64,000 bases of DNA, from positions 14,923,455 to 14,987,454 of the forward strand of contig CM029617.1 in the NCBI GenBank assembly GCA_017311315.1, read 5' to 3'. The DNA comes from Dendrocalamus latiflorus (Eukaryota; Streptophyta; Magnoliopsida; Poales; Poaceae). Numbering within the stretch: position 1 is the first letter of the stretch; each line of letters begins with the position of its first letter. The notes below the pieces were generated by a model, which saw only the letters and a list, made by a program, of their open reading frames with translations, ran no database searches and had not been told where the DNA came from. This document shows positions 22,872 to 34,722 of the stretch, piece after piece. Position numbers and translations under genes: made by a program.

Positions 22872-23988
22872 ATCGAGTACAAATGCATTCGTGGATATGC
22901 TAGGGATGTATTAGCAGCAGCATCACTGTGGATTCTTCCCCAGGACATTAGCCCGTTTATTTAGACTTAAGTTTCTTACTTATTTTTTATTATTTCTAAA
23001 TTTAATTTTTTTCTAGTTTTTTGGCTTCTTTTTTAGCGTTTTTGCCGGTTCTTTTTTCCTTATTCATTTGTATTGGCCGTAATAAGCTAATCTATTTTTA
23101 ATTTTTAATTTTTTTAATTTTAGTTACGTTAAATAAGTCATTATCAGTTACAGTGTAATTTCAGTCATAAGTTAGCTTATTTCAGTCCAATCGAATGTCA
23201 CCTAAGCGAAAAACAATGGTAAAAATAAAAGCGTTGCTTTTGTCCCATCATGTGCTAGCCCTTGGTTCGACTACCCGAATCCCTATAGTGATTTTTTGGA
23301 TAATATTGTCTTTGCAACACCCATTATTTTGGGATTGATGTACATCCCTCGCACGATGTTTTTGGATTTTAGTTAAATTTCTTACCATCTGATGTGCTTC
23401 GAGGATCGTGCACTGCCACTCCTACTACTGCTCTGGCGAGCACGCGGCTTACATGGCTTTGACACGTGGCACCCCTGATGTCGATGTAGGCAAAGGAGGA
23501 TTAGAGAAGGCAGCTAGAGGAGTGGCAACGACGCAAAGAAGGTGAAGGATGAGATGGAGGAGAATGAGAGGAGGTCGCAACCGTGGGCTGGCCAGCATTT
23601 TCGGCGTCAGGTATGGCTGGTTGCCTGGTTGTATCTAGATTCAACATCTCAAAATTTGAATAATTTTGGAGAAAATATCTGAATGTTGTATAGGAAATCC
23701 CAATTTTTAAGAATGTTCATTTCAAACGTGTATTTCTATACTTATGTACTCGGGACATTCAAATCTGTCCATTGTTTGGGTTTTATTACATGACGAGCAA
23801 AGGATCTCGATATTAGGGCCCACCGGAAAGGCCATTAAAAAGGTGAAAACGGAATGCATAATACGAATGCGAAAAGGATTGATAATACTATTCCGGAAAG
23901 GAATCGGCAACACCCCGATCAATTAGAGTGCGAGATTATGCATTGGTTGGATCAGGATTTGGCTAATTTAGAATCCTCTGTGAACCAC
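22872..23988. other. Intergenic, no gene recognised
   Basis: Low-complexity T-rich sequence at 22980-23160, including AATAAGCTAATC and inverted GTTAGCTTATTT, possibly an AT-rich MITE relic. Short ORFs around 23722-23926 have no recognised domain. Confidence 0.35.
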
Positions 23989-26900
23989 TGTAATATCTTA
24001 AATTCTAGGTCATACAAAAATAAAAAAAAATATTTTAAACTTTTTGAATATATTTTATTTCCTTGGCTCTTTATTGAAGTTTCTTTGAAAAGTTTGAATT
24101 TCACAAACAAAAGTGTTTAGAATGCAATTCAAATTAAAACTCAAAAATCATACTAAAAAGAGGATCAAAAGTTGGCATGAGAAAACTTATGGTGAAAACC
24201 ATCCTAAAAAGCCTACGAGTATAATTTTGGCACTAAAAAATAAATACTAAAACAAGTTCTGAAATTATTTAAATCAAATAAGTATATTTAAGTTCACCTA
24301 GAAGTATTCTCAGGTTTTTCTAGAAAAATCAAAAGAAGCTCTGAAAAATTTACACAATCATCCACACTATGTTAGGAGCTTCCACAAAAATTTTCATAAT
24401 TTTTCAAGCTCATCTGATCTGTCCAACAATTGCCTAAACCTCTCAGCTCACCTCACCCTCTTTCTCTCACTACCTAGTATGGTCCACTTGCAGTACCTTT
24501 CTTCCACCTTCAGCCAACAGGCTGAGAAACCATCAGCACAAGGCACTAGTTTTTAACGCCATGCTCATCGTTTTGATGTCACACCTGTTGTTTCTCCTCT
24601 ATGCTGACAGCCCATACCCTGTGCTCCCGCCTCGTCATGTCTCCATCGCGAATTCTGCCAGCCGCACCCCGCTCTACCACGTCACCCAGCCGGCCCATGC
24701 ACGGTGCACCATGTTGCAGCTTTCCTCCGCACGTCCCTGCTTTGTGCCCAGCTTTGCATCACGATGGCTCCCGCCATCCCAGTTTCATCCCATCACGCCT
24801 ACCATTAGCCCTTAAACCGAGTGCCCTCCCCTATTAAGTCGGCCCTCGTAAACTTCGATCGCTCCTTACTCGCAATCCTCGACCTGGTTGCACTTACTCG
24901 AAAGTTTTAACCTATTTGCACTTGCTCAAGAGTTTCAACCGGCTAGCAAATACTCGAACACACGAGTACTCAAACACATTGTTCCTAAACCTCACAAGTC
25001 GAGATTACAACCAACAAACCCATCAGGTCGTCTCTCTTCACTCGTTGACGCACCAGGCCTGCTGGCAGGGTTCATCTTCCATCTCATGCGCCTACGCCAG
25101 CTCTGCTATGGTCGTGGCTCATGCTGCCCCCGATTTCTGATGCCGCGCCCACAGTTCCTATGCTATTGCCAACCCTCGCCTACCTGTCGCCTCAATGTGA
25201 CGCTTACCTTCACCCTTATCTTACTCTGCCCCTTGCATTCCACAGCAAGAATTTGAGCACACCATCCGGTCGTGCTCGCGAGAACTCGCGCTTTGCCCTC
25301 CAGACCATGCCATTGTTCTTCAGCTTGCCCTCCAGACCATGCCATTGTTCTTCAACTTGCCCTCCAGACCATGCCATTGTTCTTCAGCTCGCCCTCTTAT
25401 TCTCTTGCACACGATCCTTGAGCACTTCGTTCACTGGAATGTCGAGAAACCGAAGTCATACATGACACTAGCGAGCATGCCGCCGCGCTCTAGCTACTCC
25501 GGTGAGCTTCTCTCCTCCCCAACTCCGTCACAGTGTACCTTATCTCTTTCTTGAAAACCCTACTCATTTGATTGACCTTCATACAGTGGATCACTCAAGC
25601 TACGCTTTCTTCTTCCTCTCCGACCAGGACTCCGTCGTAAGCCTTCCTCTCTCTTCGGTGAGCCATATCTCGATTCCATTCACCCATATTCCTGCATGCA
25701 TGCATGCAAGTAAACTCATGCGCACCGTTTTGTAGCTTCACTATTGCCAAAAACTGTTGTTACCGTGGAACCCTTTGCCACTAATGAAGTCTCTAACGCC
25801 TGCCTCGTCTACTCCTTCTCAAGTGTTGTCATTGCCTTCAGTGAGTTCCTTCTCCCCTATGGAAGCTCCCCTAGCACTAAATCAAGCCCTAGTAGCTCAT
25901 AGCCTCATAGTGTCATTCCCCTACCTCTGCCATCGCAAGACCACGCCGTTGACTGCCCTACCCTCCAAGTTGGGACGTGGTTCTTTGCCTAGGCGTTGGG
26001 CTGAGGTCCCAACTCTGTTTTAGCTCACGCCCCATCCACTGAGGAGTCCCTCACTAGCGACGAGCCATGGCTCTCTCGAGAAATAGAAGTACCGTAGTGG
26101 TCAGAGTGAATAAAAGAACTAAAGCAATTAAGGTCAAAGAGAACTAAAGTAGTCAAACTCAACAAGAGAACCATAGTAATCGAAGTCAAAATCTAGCACC
26201 GATGTCAGGATCTTTGATCGCAGCCACTGTCGAGATCTTCGACTACTACTATTGTCAAGATCTTCGACCGTAGTTGGTGTTGAAATCTTCGATTAGCTGT
26301 TGTCGTTGAAATCTTCGACCAACTACCATCTTCGAGATCTTCAATTGTTGCCATTGTCGAGATCTTCGATCACAACTGGTGTTGAAATCTTTGACCAACT
26401 ACTGTTGTCTAGATCTTTGACCGCAGCTGGTGTCCAGATCTTTGGTCACAGCCGGTGTTGAGATCTTCGATAGCTGTCGTGTCAAAACATTCGACCACAG
26501 CTAGTGTCGAGATCTTTGACCGCAGCTGGTGTCGAGATATTCGACCGCTATTGGTGTCGAGATCTTTGACCGCTGCCGGAGTCAAGGTCTCTGACCACAG
26601 CCAGTGTCGAGGTCTCTGACCGCTGCCGATGTTGAGATCTTTGACTGTAGCTGGTGTTGACATCTTCGACCGCTTCCATGTTGAAATCTTCAACCGCTAC
26701 TGGTGATGAAGTCTTCGACTGCTGCCGTGTCGAAATCTTGACTGCTACAGTTGTCGAAATCTTTGACCGCTGCTGTTGTTGAAATCTATGACCGCAGTCG
26801 GTGTCAAGACCTCTGCCGTTGTCGAGATCTTCAATCGTATACGGACTCGTAATCTTCGACCAGTAACTATAGTCCTAACTTTCGACTGCTAATGATAGTC

Positions 26901-29723
26901 GAAGCTGAAAAGAGAGATAAAATAGTCGGAAGTCGGAAGCAGTTAGAAGTCACAAGTCATGAGGCTGTAAGCTATAAGTGGTTGTATGGTCGTAAACTAC
27001 AGAACCTAGTCGGTAGCCGAAGACTACAAAACCTAGTCGATAGTCGGTAGTCGAAAACCTACAAAACCTAGTCAGTAGTCGGTAGTCAAAAACCTACAGA
27101 ACCTAGTCAATAGTCGAAGAATCCAAAACCTAGTCAGTAATCGAAAACTACAAAACCTAGTCGGTAGTCAGAAACTATAGAACCTAGTCAGTAGTCAAAA
27201 ACCTACAAAACCTAGTTAGTAGATAATAGTTGAAACCTACAGAATGTGGTAAGCTACATACCTAGCCTATGCTCGAAAGACCTGCAAGGTCAAAGACCGT
27301 TGGTACCGACTCTGTGTGAGTGGTACGACCGGAGTTGCGGCAAGGCACCGTGGTCGAGGCGCCGTGATTGTAAGTCATACTCGTAAGGTCAGTAGCCACA
27401 ATGGTCATAAGCCCATAAGCTACAGTGGTCATGAGTTGCTAGCTACTACAGTCATAGGCTATAGCAGTCATAGTTAGACTTGAGTAGTAGCTAAGGAATG
27501 TTCGAAGTCAGAAGAACACTGTAGAAGCCAAAGAACATTAGTTGTCGTAAAGAATATTGTACCCAACGAGAAGAGATAATTCAAACCAAGCTGGGATACT
27601 CTGCGGTCAGTTATTCCTAGCCCTCTTTGATTTAAGAAGTGGAATAATCCTGTGAATATCCCTTCACCTTTGATCCGTCCTTATTTCTTTCCCAACAAAG
27701 CTTCCCTGCCATCCCCTCATTCACTCAAACTCCATTCGACTATGTCAAACATCCGTCACCCTCTAAACCTTCCCTTACATCATCGAACTTAATCTTAATA
27801 AAACTTAATGAAGTTCTCTTTAGATTTATTTGGATCTTTTGTAGTCCTTTGAATTTACTTTGTCTTTCGATCACTTATCACGTAATTAGAAGTCGAAGTC
27901 CCAAAGGAGCACCAACTCGAGTAGGACCTAGACAAAGACAAAGAACAATAGCTTCAAGATCATTGACTAAGAAGGTTTTGGTTAAGATCAAAACCACTGT
28001 AATTTAAGCAATGGAAGCACCCCTTTGATCATGTTGATCCCAGTATTTCAATTATTGTACATTGTTTGCAAAATCTATTATGCATGTGTGTATGTTCCAT
28101 TAAAATTGCTATATTATGGGTAATGGTAGTACAACCGCTCGTGTGCATTGAACCTTCTTGAAACTTTGACATCCTCACTGTTGTAACCTCTAGAACATGG
28201 TTTAGACAAATACATACTATCAAATTAGGAAATATTACATTGATATATGGTCTAGATGCTTAGCCCCACAATAGCTTTCACTAAGTTTGATATTTCAGAA
28301 AATTTGTGCATGGATATGGATGGTTTCAAAATGTTAGACTTGAGGAGGAATCTCTATTAGTTTGGTATAAAACAAAAATGAAAAATATAGTTTTTGGATG
28401 CGGCCGAGTTATATGATAAATTGTCAAGTGTGAGAGGGTATCTCGCATATATATAGGGGGAGATTCTCATCCGGGTCAATTAAGGATCAAACGCTATTGC
28501 CGCACATCTAAGTCACACTGTACAACCATGTGCTATATGGGCTCTAACATTAGCTGATTAAGTTGTCTAGGTCCAACCTTACATTATGGTAGACACAAAT
28601 GTAGTGAGAACATTCCACGTAGGTTTGCTCGTAGGGGCTCCCTTCACCAAGGTGTTGAGGCCAAAGCTTGCTAATACATCGATGAATACCCACTTGGGGG
28701 ACGGACCTAAGTGAGGGTCTTCTCTTAGGGGATGGACCTAATCGATGATTCAAACGCTATCTTAAGGGATGAACCTAAGAGAGGTTCGATGTTCATGGGC
28801 TGATACAAGGTTAGGACTAGATGACCTAAAAGCTTTCTGATAATCACTATTGTTGCACACCTAAGAAAGCGTGTAATATCCGACAACGTATTTAATTATC
28901 TTGTATGGGTAAAGTTGTACAACCTCTGTAGAGTGTTAAAAAATATTTAAATAGCCATACTCGTGGTCATGAGCAAGCTTGGATGCACTCACAATGGGTA
29001 TTGTTTTCATTTTCAAAACTGTTTCACTGTACATGTGGGATGGCATGAATGTCTAATCGTGTGTCATGCTCATGGGTGGGAAATACGCGACGTTCTCAGC
29101 CGAGGAGGGTTGTGATGGATTTGATCTACTATTATGAAAATTATATAAATATTATTTCATTACATGTTAAATGCTCTTTACAATTCCGTTTGCAAATTGT
29201 TACTTATTGATATTACAAATAAAATTTGCTTCATGCTGAAAATAACTTAAAATAGAGCATCATCCTTTGATAGCCTTTTATGTATGTATAAATTTTATGA
29301 TACACTACAAGTCTTGTTGAGTACGCAATGTACTCAACTTTTCTTAAATTATTGTTGATCAGATAAAGAAGAAGGATACGTGCTAGATGACACATACTTT
29401 GCCCCCAACATTGGGCAGTTCGATGATGGGTTTTTCTAGGGCCTAATCCCCAGTCGGTTACCTGTGGGCTAAGGTGGCATACCACTAGATGTTTCTACTT
29501 ATTTATTTGTCTTCCGCTGCAATTTACTCTTAACTCTGGTATTTACTTAGCTGGTCGGCCATGTGCTGTAAAACCCTACTATGTATCGCTTACGTATTCA
29601 CCCCTTTGTCATATATTAAATATATGCGATTTGTATAGATGTGATCTTAATATTGTGAATATGTGTACTATCTACTAATCATGGGACTAGTACAAAACAC
29701 ATGCGGTGACCATAGGCCCCACA
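23989..29723 (+). mobile_element. Old chromovirus-type solo LTR, ~5.7 kb
   Basis: Begins TGTAATATCTTAAATTC, a C-to-T decayed version of the TGTAACATCCCAAAATTT start at 58713, and ends GGCCCCACA. The 5-bp flanks are ACCAC (23984-23988) and ACTAC (29724-29728), a duplication with one transition. Order of parts matches the LTR at 58713-61856: AT-rich start, GC-rich segment with a decayed TATA (CCTATTAAG near 24828), GTCG-type minisatellites (26190-27260), ATGTTGATCCCAGTA (28029-28043), CACCTAAGAAAGCGTGT (near 28858), AAGTTGTACAACCTCTGTAG (28911-28930) and TTGAGTACGCAATGTACTC (near 29316). No gag or pol is inside. The extra length may include further insertions. Confidence 0.65.
26190..27260. repeat. 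GTCGAGATCTTCGACCG and CCTAGTCGGTAGTCG arrays
   Basis: Two adjacent degenerate minisatellites lie in the old LTR. 26190-26890 has units of about 30-36 bp with GAGATCTT(T/C)GACCG and CAGCTGGTGT; 26985-27260 has units with ACCTAGTCGGTAGTCGAAAA. The position corresponds to the minisatellite at 59830-60130 in the younger LTR. Confidence 0.8.
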
Positions 29724-29728
29724 ACTAC

Positions 29729-30159
29729 TGTACTATTTCTTAGATCAATAGATAGTGCTCACAGATACATCACTAAATTATTTGATACCTACATCAAAGA
29801 AAATATCGGTGTCACAATACTGGGGTTAGTGATATAAGATCTAGGAATATAATACAAAGACACACAATGTGGAGAAATATAAACAAAACTAGAACCAAAA
29901 TCATAAGCATATGGGCAATCAGTACGCCAAAAAAACATGAATTATTTGAATTATGTCCCTATCCATGGCGTGAAGTAGATTTAAAATCATCATAAAATTT
30001 CTCTAAAAAAACTAACTTTCATATTAGTTCTAGGAACAAAAGAGGTTGCACGTTTTTGTCTTAAAGCATTCAGTCTTTCTTTCTCCTTTTTCTTAGCACG
30101 CTTAAGATAAATTTATGCAAGTGCACATCTCTTCCACAGTAGGTGTAGTGAAACTTAAC
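29729..30159 (-). mobile_element. Copia fragment left of the gypsy insertion
   Basis: Read on the minus strand, 30060-30159 matches the end of the copia sequence at 63900-64000 (shared TTAGCACGC, ATCTCTT, AGGTG blocks, encoding a zinc-knuckle-like segment followed by AKKEKER). The other half continues exactly at 44042. The gypsy element therefore sits inside this copia copy. The left limit is the end of the old solo LTR near 29728. Frames are broken and at least one zinc-ligand position is altered. Confidence 0.75.
30155..30159. repeat. 5-bp target-site duplication TTAAC (left)
   Basis: TTAAC precedes the gypsy 5' LTR and is repeated at 44037-44041. Confidence 0.9.
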
Positions 30160-30410
30160 TGTCGTAGGGATGGCCCCCACCTAAACCCAGCAGGCCTGGT
30201 AGGAGATTATAAGGCCCAGAATAGGCCATGTGTAATGACATAACTGCCCCCAGAGGGGATAACCAGATGTAAGGGTATAACTGTAAAAGCACTCCTCATG
30301 TGAATATATATATATGAATACAGGCCATGGGGAGAGGACCCAGGCCATTACACTCATCTTCATCACTCTCCACTACCATCTCTCTCTCTGTTTGGCCCGT
30401 AGCCACAACA
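30160..30410 (+). repeat. Gypsy 5' LTR (251 bp)
   Basis: Starts TGTCGTAGGG and ends GCCACAACA. Contains a short (AT)6 run at 30304-30315 and CT-rich sequence near its 3' end. Apart from that run and one TC unit it is identical, base for base as read, to the 3' LTR. Confidence 0.93.
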
Positions 30411-30411
30411 G

Positions 30412-30430
30412 TTGGCGCCGTCCGTGGGGA
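30412..30430 (+). promoter_or_regulatory. Gypsy primer-binding site
   Basis: TTGGCGCCGTCCGTGGGGA follows the 5' LTR after one base. This is the common primer-binding sequence of grass Ty3/gypsy elements of the Tat/RIRE2 type. Confidence 0.85.
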
Positions 30431-30464
30431 GGACAAGGACAAGCCTGAAGACCGAAGAAGAAGG

Positions 30465-32953
30465 ATGGCACCGAAAAAAGCTTCGTCAGCGGTGGCGAAG
30501 GGAAAGAAGGCGGCCGGGCCGGAGCGTCGTATGAGTACCAGGGCTTCGGCATCGGCAGCGGCGAGTGCGGGTGGCGACGCAGGTGCGGTGGCCGAGGACG
30601 TCGACGTTCGCGCGGTGACGACCAACCCCGTCACCGGCACCGCGACGACCAACCTCATCACCAGCACCGCGACGACCAACCCCGTCACCGGCACCGCGAC
30701 GACCAACCCCGTCACCGGCACCACGACGACCCACCCCGTCGCCGGCGTTGCGGCGGCGAACCCGGTGGTCGAAGACGTCGACGCTGGTGCGGTGACAACC
30801 GACCCCGCCGACGCAACGACAGCCGACCTCGCCGCCCCCGCCGCGACCCTCGCCGGCAGCGTGGACCGGGCGGTTCGAGGTAGCCACGACGGAGCGACTG
30901 GCAACTCGGGAGCTCGCGATGCGGTCGTGCCCGCGCCGATCCGCCCGTTGGGAGTACCGGCGACCCCGCCCGCACAGGCGGTGGAAAGCGCCCTACTGGC
31001 GACCCTCAACGTGTTCCAGCGGGAGCTAGGGGACCTTCGCGGAGCCGTCCGAGATATGCAAGAGGCTCGAAGCCAGCAGGCCGCGCCAGTAATCGCGACC
31101 GAGCCCACGCCGGAGAGGGCGGACAGTCGCGAAGCCCCCACGTCTAGCCGCATGTCGTTGCGGCGCGTAGATCCGGAGTCCCCGCTTTCGGCGGAGCTGC
31201 AGCAGGCGGCATGGCTCGAAGACTTCAAGTTCCCTAGCGCCGTCGACTCGTACAAAGGCGACACGGACCCCCGTGAGTTCGTGCGCGTGTACGAAACCGC
31301 GATCGAAGCCGCGGGCGGAGACGACACCACGAAGGCGAAGGGACTCCCCTCGCGCTGCAAGGAGTGGCGCTCTCTTGGTTCTATACCATAGAGCCGGGCT
31401 CCATCTACGCGTGGGAGCAGCTTCGCGTCCGCCTTCACAACAACTTCCAAGGAAACTACGTCGACTGAGTCGACGTGGACCAACTCTTTGCTGTGAAGCA
31501 AAAACCCTCGGAGAAGCTCCGGGACTACTTCAAACGCTTCGCCAAGATTCGATGCCAAGTGAAAGACGTTAATGAAACCACCATCGTTAATGCAGCCATA
31601 CAGGGCCTTCGTCCGGGCCCGATGGCCGAGTACAATGCGCGAAAGCCAATCAAGACGGTGGCGAAGCTCTTCGACAAAATGGAAGAATATGCCAGGGCGG
31701 AAGAAGACGCGCGGCGAAGGCAAGGTGACGACTCCGACACCAACCAGGCCGGAGCCTCGGCAAAAGCCGAAGATCCGCCGAAGGGCGGTTCTTCGAAGGG
31801 AAAACGTAAGCAGGAGTCGTCCAGGGATGCGCCCGACCGCAGGGACGCCTCGCATAAGGAGTCGTCCGATCAGCCCAAGCGCGGCCAGCAGAGGTCGAGG
31901 CGAAACCGGTACATCCTCGACATTGAAGGCGGTTCCGACGACGGTGCCCCCGCGGGCCGAGGCGGTCGGGGGCGCCGTGGCCGGGGGCGCGGCCGTGGCA
32001 GGGGCCGCGACGATAAGGGTCGTGGAGATTACGACGACCAGCACCAGGGACTGTGGTGCGTAGTCCATGGCCGCGGCAACCATGATACCCGCACCTGCAC
32101 CTCCATCGCGGCGCTCCGCGACAGCGTCGCTAGGGACAGGAACCCGGAGACGCGTCCGCCTGCGGTGGCCCACGTCCAATTCCCGTACGAGGCCCCCGTG
32201 CAGGTGCAGGCGCAAGGGATGCAACCCCAGGAAGGCACCTTACGGATCCAAGCTCACGTACAGCAGCCTCGGGAGGGCCTCCTGTCGCTGCAGGCTCCGG
32301 AGGCAACCCACCGCAGGATCATTAACGTCATATCCGGAGGCTCTGCGCTGGGATTCGCCTCAGCACGGCAGCAGAAGGCCTATGCGCGAAGACTACATCA
32401 TGTGGCGGCATACCCAGCGCAAGCACCGCCGGACTGGGCGCAGCACGAAGTTACATTCACACCCGACGACGCCCAAGGCGTGGACTTCCCTCATCAGGAC
32501 CCCCTGGTCATCCGGGTCACTATCGCGGGATGCGACGTGGGGCGTGCCTTGGTGGACGGCGGTAGCTCCGCGAACGTATTGTTTGCAGCGGCCTTCGACC
32601 AGATGGGGATCCCTCGAAGCCGCCTAGGGCCCTCGGGAATCCCACTGCAGGGCTTCGGGGGACAGCCCCTGCGGGCGCTGGGCCAAATAGGTCTTCAAGT
32701 CTCCTTCGGCCAAGATGACAATGTGCGGGCCGAAGATGCCACTTTCGACGTGGTCGACCTTCCGTACCCCCACAATGCCATATTAGGGTGCCCAATCCTC
32801 AACTCCTTCGGCGCGGTACCACATCACGGCTATCTATGCATGAAGATCCCAGGTCCCTGGACCATCATCACCGTCCGAGGCGACCAGGATATGGCCCGGC
32901 GCATCGAGCCAGGTACCAGGTGCCCGCGTCGCGAAGCCCAACGGCGCTCCTAG
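30465..32953 (+). pseudogene. Gypsy gag-protease, frameshifted
   Basis: Gag begins at ATG 30465 (MAPKKASSAVAKGKK). It has a Thr/Asn-rich repeat (NPVTGTATT, about residues 50-90 of gag), a helical stretch, and the start of the retrotransposon gag domain (WLEDFKFPSAVDSYKGDTDP). At about 31346 the gag homology shifts frame, and in the new frame TGA occurs at 31466-31468. From 31475 the frame is open to 32953. It completes the gag domain (QLFAVKQKPSEKLRDYFKRF), then a Lys/Arg/Gly-rich basic tail, a C-x2-H-x4-H-x4-C knuckle (CVVHGRGNHDTRTC), and a protease with VDGGSSANVLF and ILGCPILNSFG. No polymerase follows. The product would package element RNA and cleave the polyprotein; this copy cannot make a full one. 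Confidence 0.88.
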
Positions 32954-33200
32954 AGCTGGCGTCACAGCGCGGAGGTCCGCGGGACCATTCAGAGGCGCCT
33001 TGGCGGGCCCTGCAGATGTCTAGCGACTAGAGGCTTCGGCCGCACCAAGGGCAAATGGTTAGTATATCCATCCCTTGTAGTTGCTCACCCGCGCAAACGG
33101 GGATGTAATGAAGATCGCCGTTTGTCGCTAATCTTTCTTCATCACGCGCAAGTACGCGGTGAAGGCGCGCGCAGGCTAAGCCAACGCGTGTGTTCCCGCA

Positions 33201-33930
33201 GTATAAATCGAAGTCGCACGTTCGCGTGTGCACTCGCCGTACCCAGGGATACGGGATTGAGTATAAATCGAAGTCGCACGTTCGCGTGTGCACTCGCCGT
33301 AGCCAGGGGTACGGGACTGAGTATAAATCGAAGTCGCACGTTCGTGTGTGCACTCGCCGTAGCCAAAGGTGACGGGCCTGAGTATAAACAAAGACGCACG
33401 TTCGCGTGTGCACTCGCCGTAGCCAGGGGTACGGGACTGAGTATAAATCGAAGTCGCACGTTCGCGTGTGCACTCGCCGTAGCCAGGGGTACGGGACTGA
33501 GTATAAATCGAAGTCGCACGTTCGCGTGTGCACTCGCCGTAGCCAAAGGTGACGGGCCTGAGTATAAACAAAGACGCACGTTCGCGTGTGCACTCGCCGT
33601 AGCCAGGGGTACGGGACTGAGTATAAATCGAAGTCGCACGTTCGCGTGTGCACTCGCCGTAGCCAAAGGTGACGGGCCTGAGTATAAACAAAGATGCACG
33701 TTCGCGTGTGCACTCGCCGTAGCCAGGGGTACGGGACTGAGTATAAATCGAAGTCGCATGTTCGCGTGTGCACTCGCCGTAGCCAAAGGTGACGGGCCTG
33801 AGTATAAACAAAGACGCATGTTCGCGTGTGCACTCGCCGTAGCCAGGGGTACGGGACTGAGTATAAATCGAAGTCGCATGTTCGCGTGTGCACTCGCCGT
33901 AGCCAAAGGTGACGGGCCTGAGTATAAACA
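33201..33930. repeat. 60-bp tandem array, two alternating unit types
   Basis: Twelve units of 60 bp share GTTCGCGTGTGCACTCGCCG. Type A has GTATAAATCGAAGTCGCA with linker AGCCAGGGGTACGGGACTGA. Type B has GTATAAACAAAGACGCA with linker AGCCAAAGGTGACGGGCCTGA. The linker order is A A B A A B A B A B A B, so the right half is a 120-bp higher-order repeat. Because 60 is a multiple of three and the units lack stops, long ORFs appear on both strands; I do not regard these as genes. Every unit contains TATAAA. Confidence 0.93.
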
Positions 33931-33967
33931 AAAGACGCAACGGGGGGATGCCCTCGCGCACACCAGT

Positions 33968-34717
33968 CTACGGACTTTAAATAAGACGTAGCGTCGAGGT
34001 CCGCCTCCGCACGCACCAGTCTACGGACTTTAAATAAGACGTAGCGTCGAGGTCCGCCTCCGCACGCACCAGTCTACGGACTTTAAATAAGACGTAGCGT
34101 CGAGGTCCGCCTCCGCACGCACCAGTCTACGGACTTTAAATAAGACGTAGCGTCGAGGTCCGCCTCCGCACGCGCGAGTCTCCGGACTATAAAGGAAGTC
34201 GTAGCGTCGAGGTCCGCCTCCGCACGCACTAGTCCACGGACTCTAAATAAGACGTAGCGTCGAGGCCCGCCTCCGTACGCGCGAGTCTCCGGACTATAAA
34301 GGAAGTCGTAGCGTCGAGGTCCGCCTCCGCACGCACTAGTCCACGGACTCTACATAAGACGTAGCGTCGAGGTCCGCCTCCGCACGCGCGAGTCTCCGGA
34401 CTATAAAGGAAGTCGTAGCGTCGAGGTCCGCCTCCACACGCACTAGTCCACGGACTCTACATAAGACGTAGCGTCGAGGTCCGCCTCCGCACGCGCGAGT
34501 CTCCGGACTATAAAGGAAGTCGTAGCGTCGAGGTCCGCCTCCGCACGCACCAGTCTACGGACTTTAAATAAGACGTAGCGTCGAGGTTTGCCTCCGCACG
34601 CGCGAGTCTATGGACTATAAAGGAAGACGTAGCGTCGAGGTCCGCCTCCGCACGCACTAGTCCACGAACTCTAAATAAGACGTAGCGTCGAGGTCTGCCT
34701 CCACACGCGCGAGTCTC
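33968..34717. repeat. ~53-bp tandem array, left part
   Basis: About 14 units of 53-54 bp share GACGTAGCGTCGAGGTCCGC and CTCCGCACGC. Two unit types alternate in the second half: GGACTTTAAATAAGACG and GGACTATAAAGGAAGTCG. The array continues at 37144-37268 beyond the nested solo LTR. Confidence 0.93.
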
Positions 34718-34722
34718 CGGAC

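Noticed and set aside
24561..26023. Several 70-120 aa ORFs in the GC-rich part of the old LTR
   Set aside because: Position matches the non-coding leader of the LTR; no domains and no conservation with the LTR at 58713.
30296..32224. 642-aa minus-strand ORF opposite gag
   Set aside because: GC-rich shadow of gag: no recognisable domain, and the opposite strand has clear gag and knuckle motifs.
33027..34016. Long ORFs on both strands (up to 329 aa) across the 60-bp array
   Set aside because: The unit length is a multiple of three and has no stops, so frames stay open by construction; translations are pure repeats with no domain.
33201..34717. CRISPR-like direct repeats
   Set aside because: Units are contiguous with no unique spacers, and the context is a plant LTR element.
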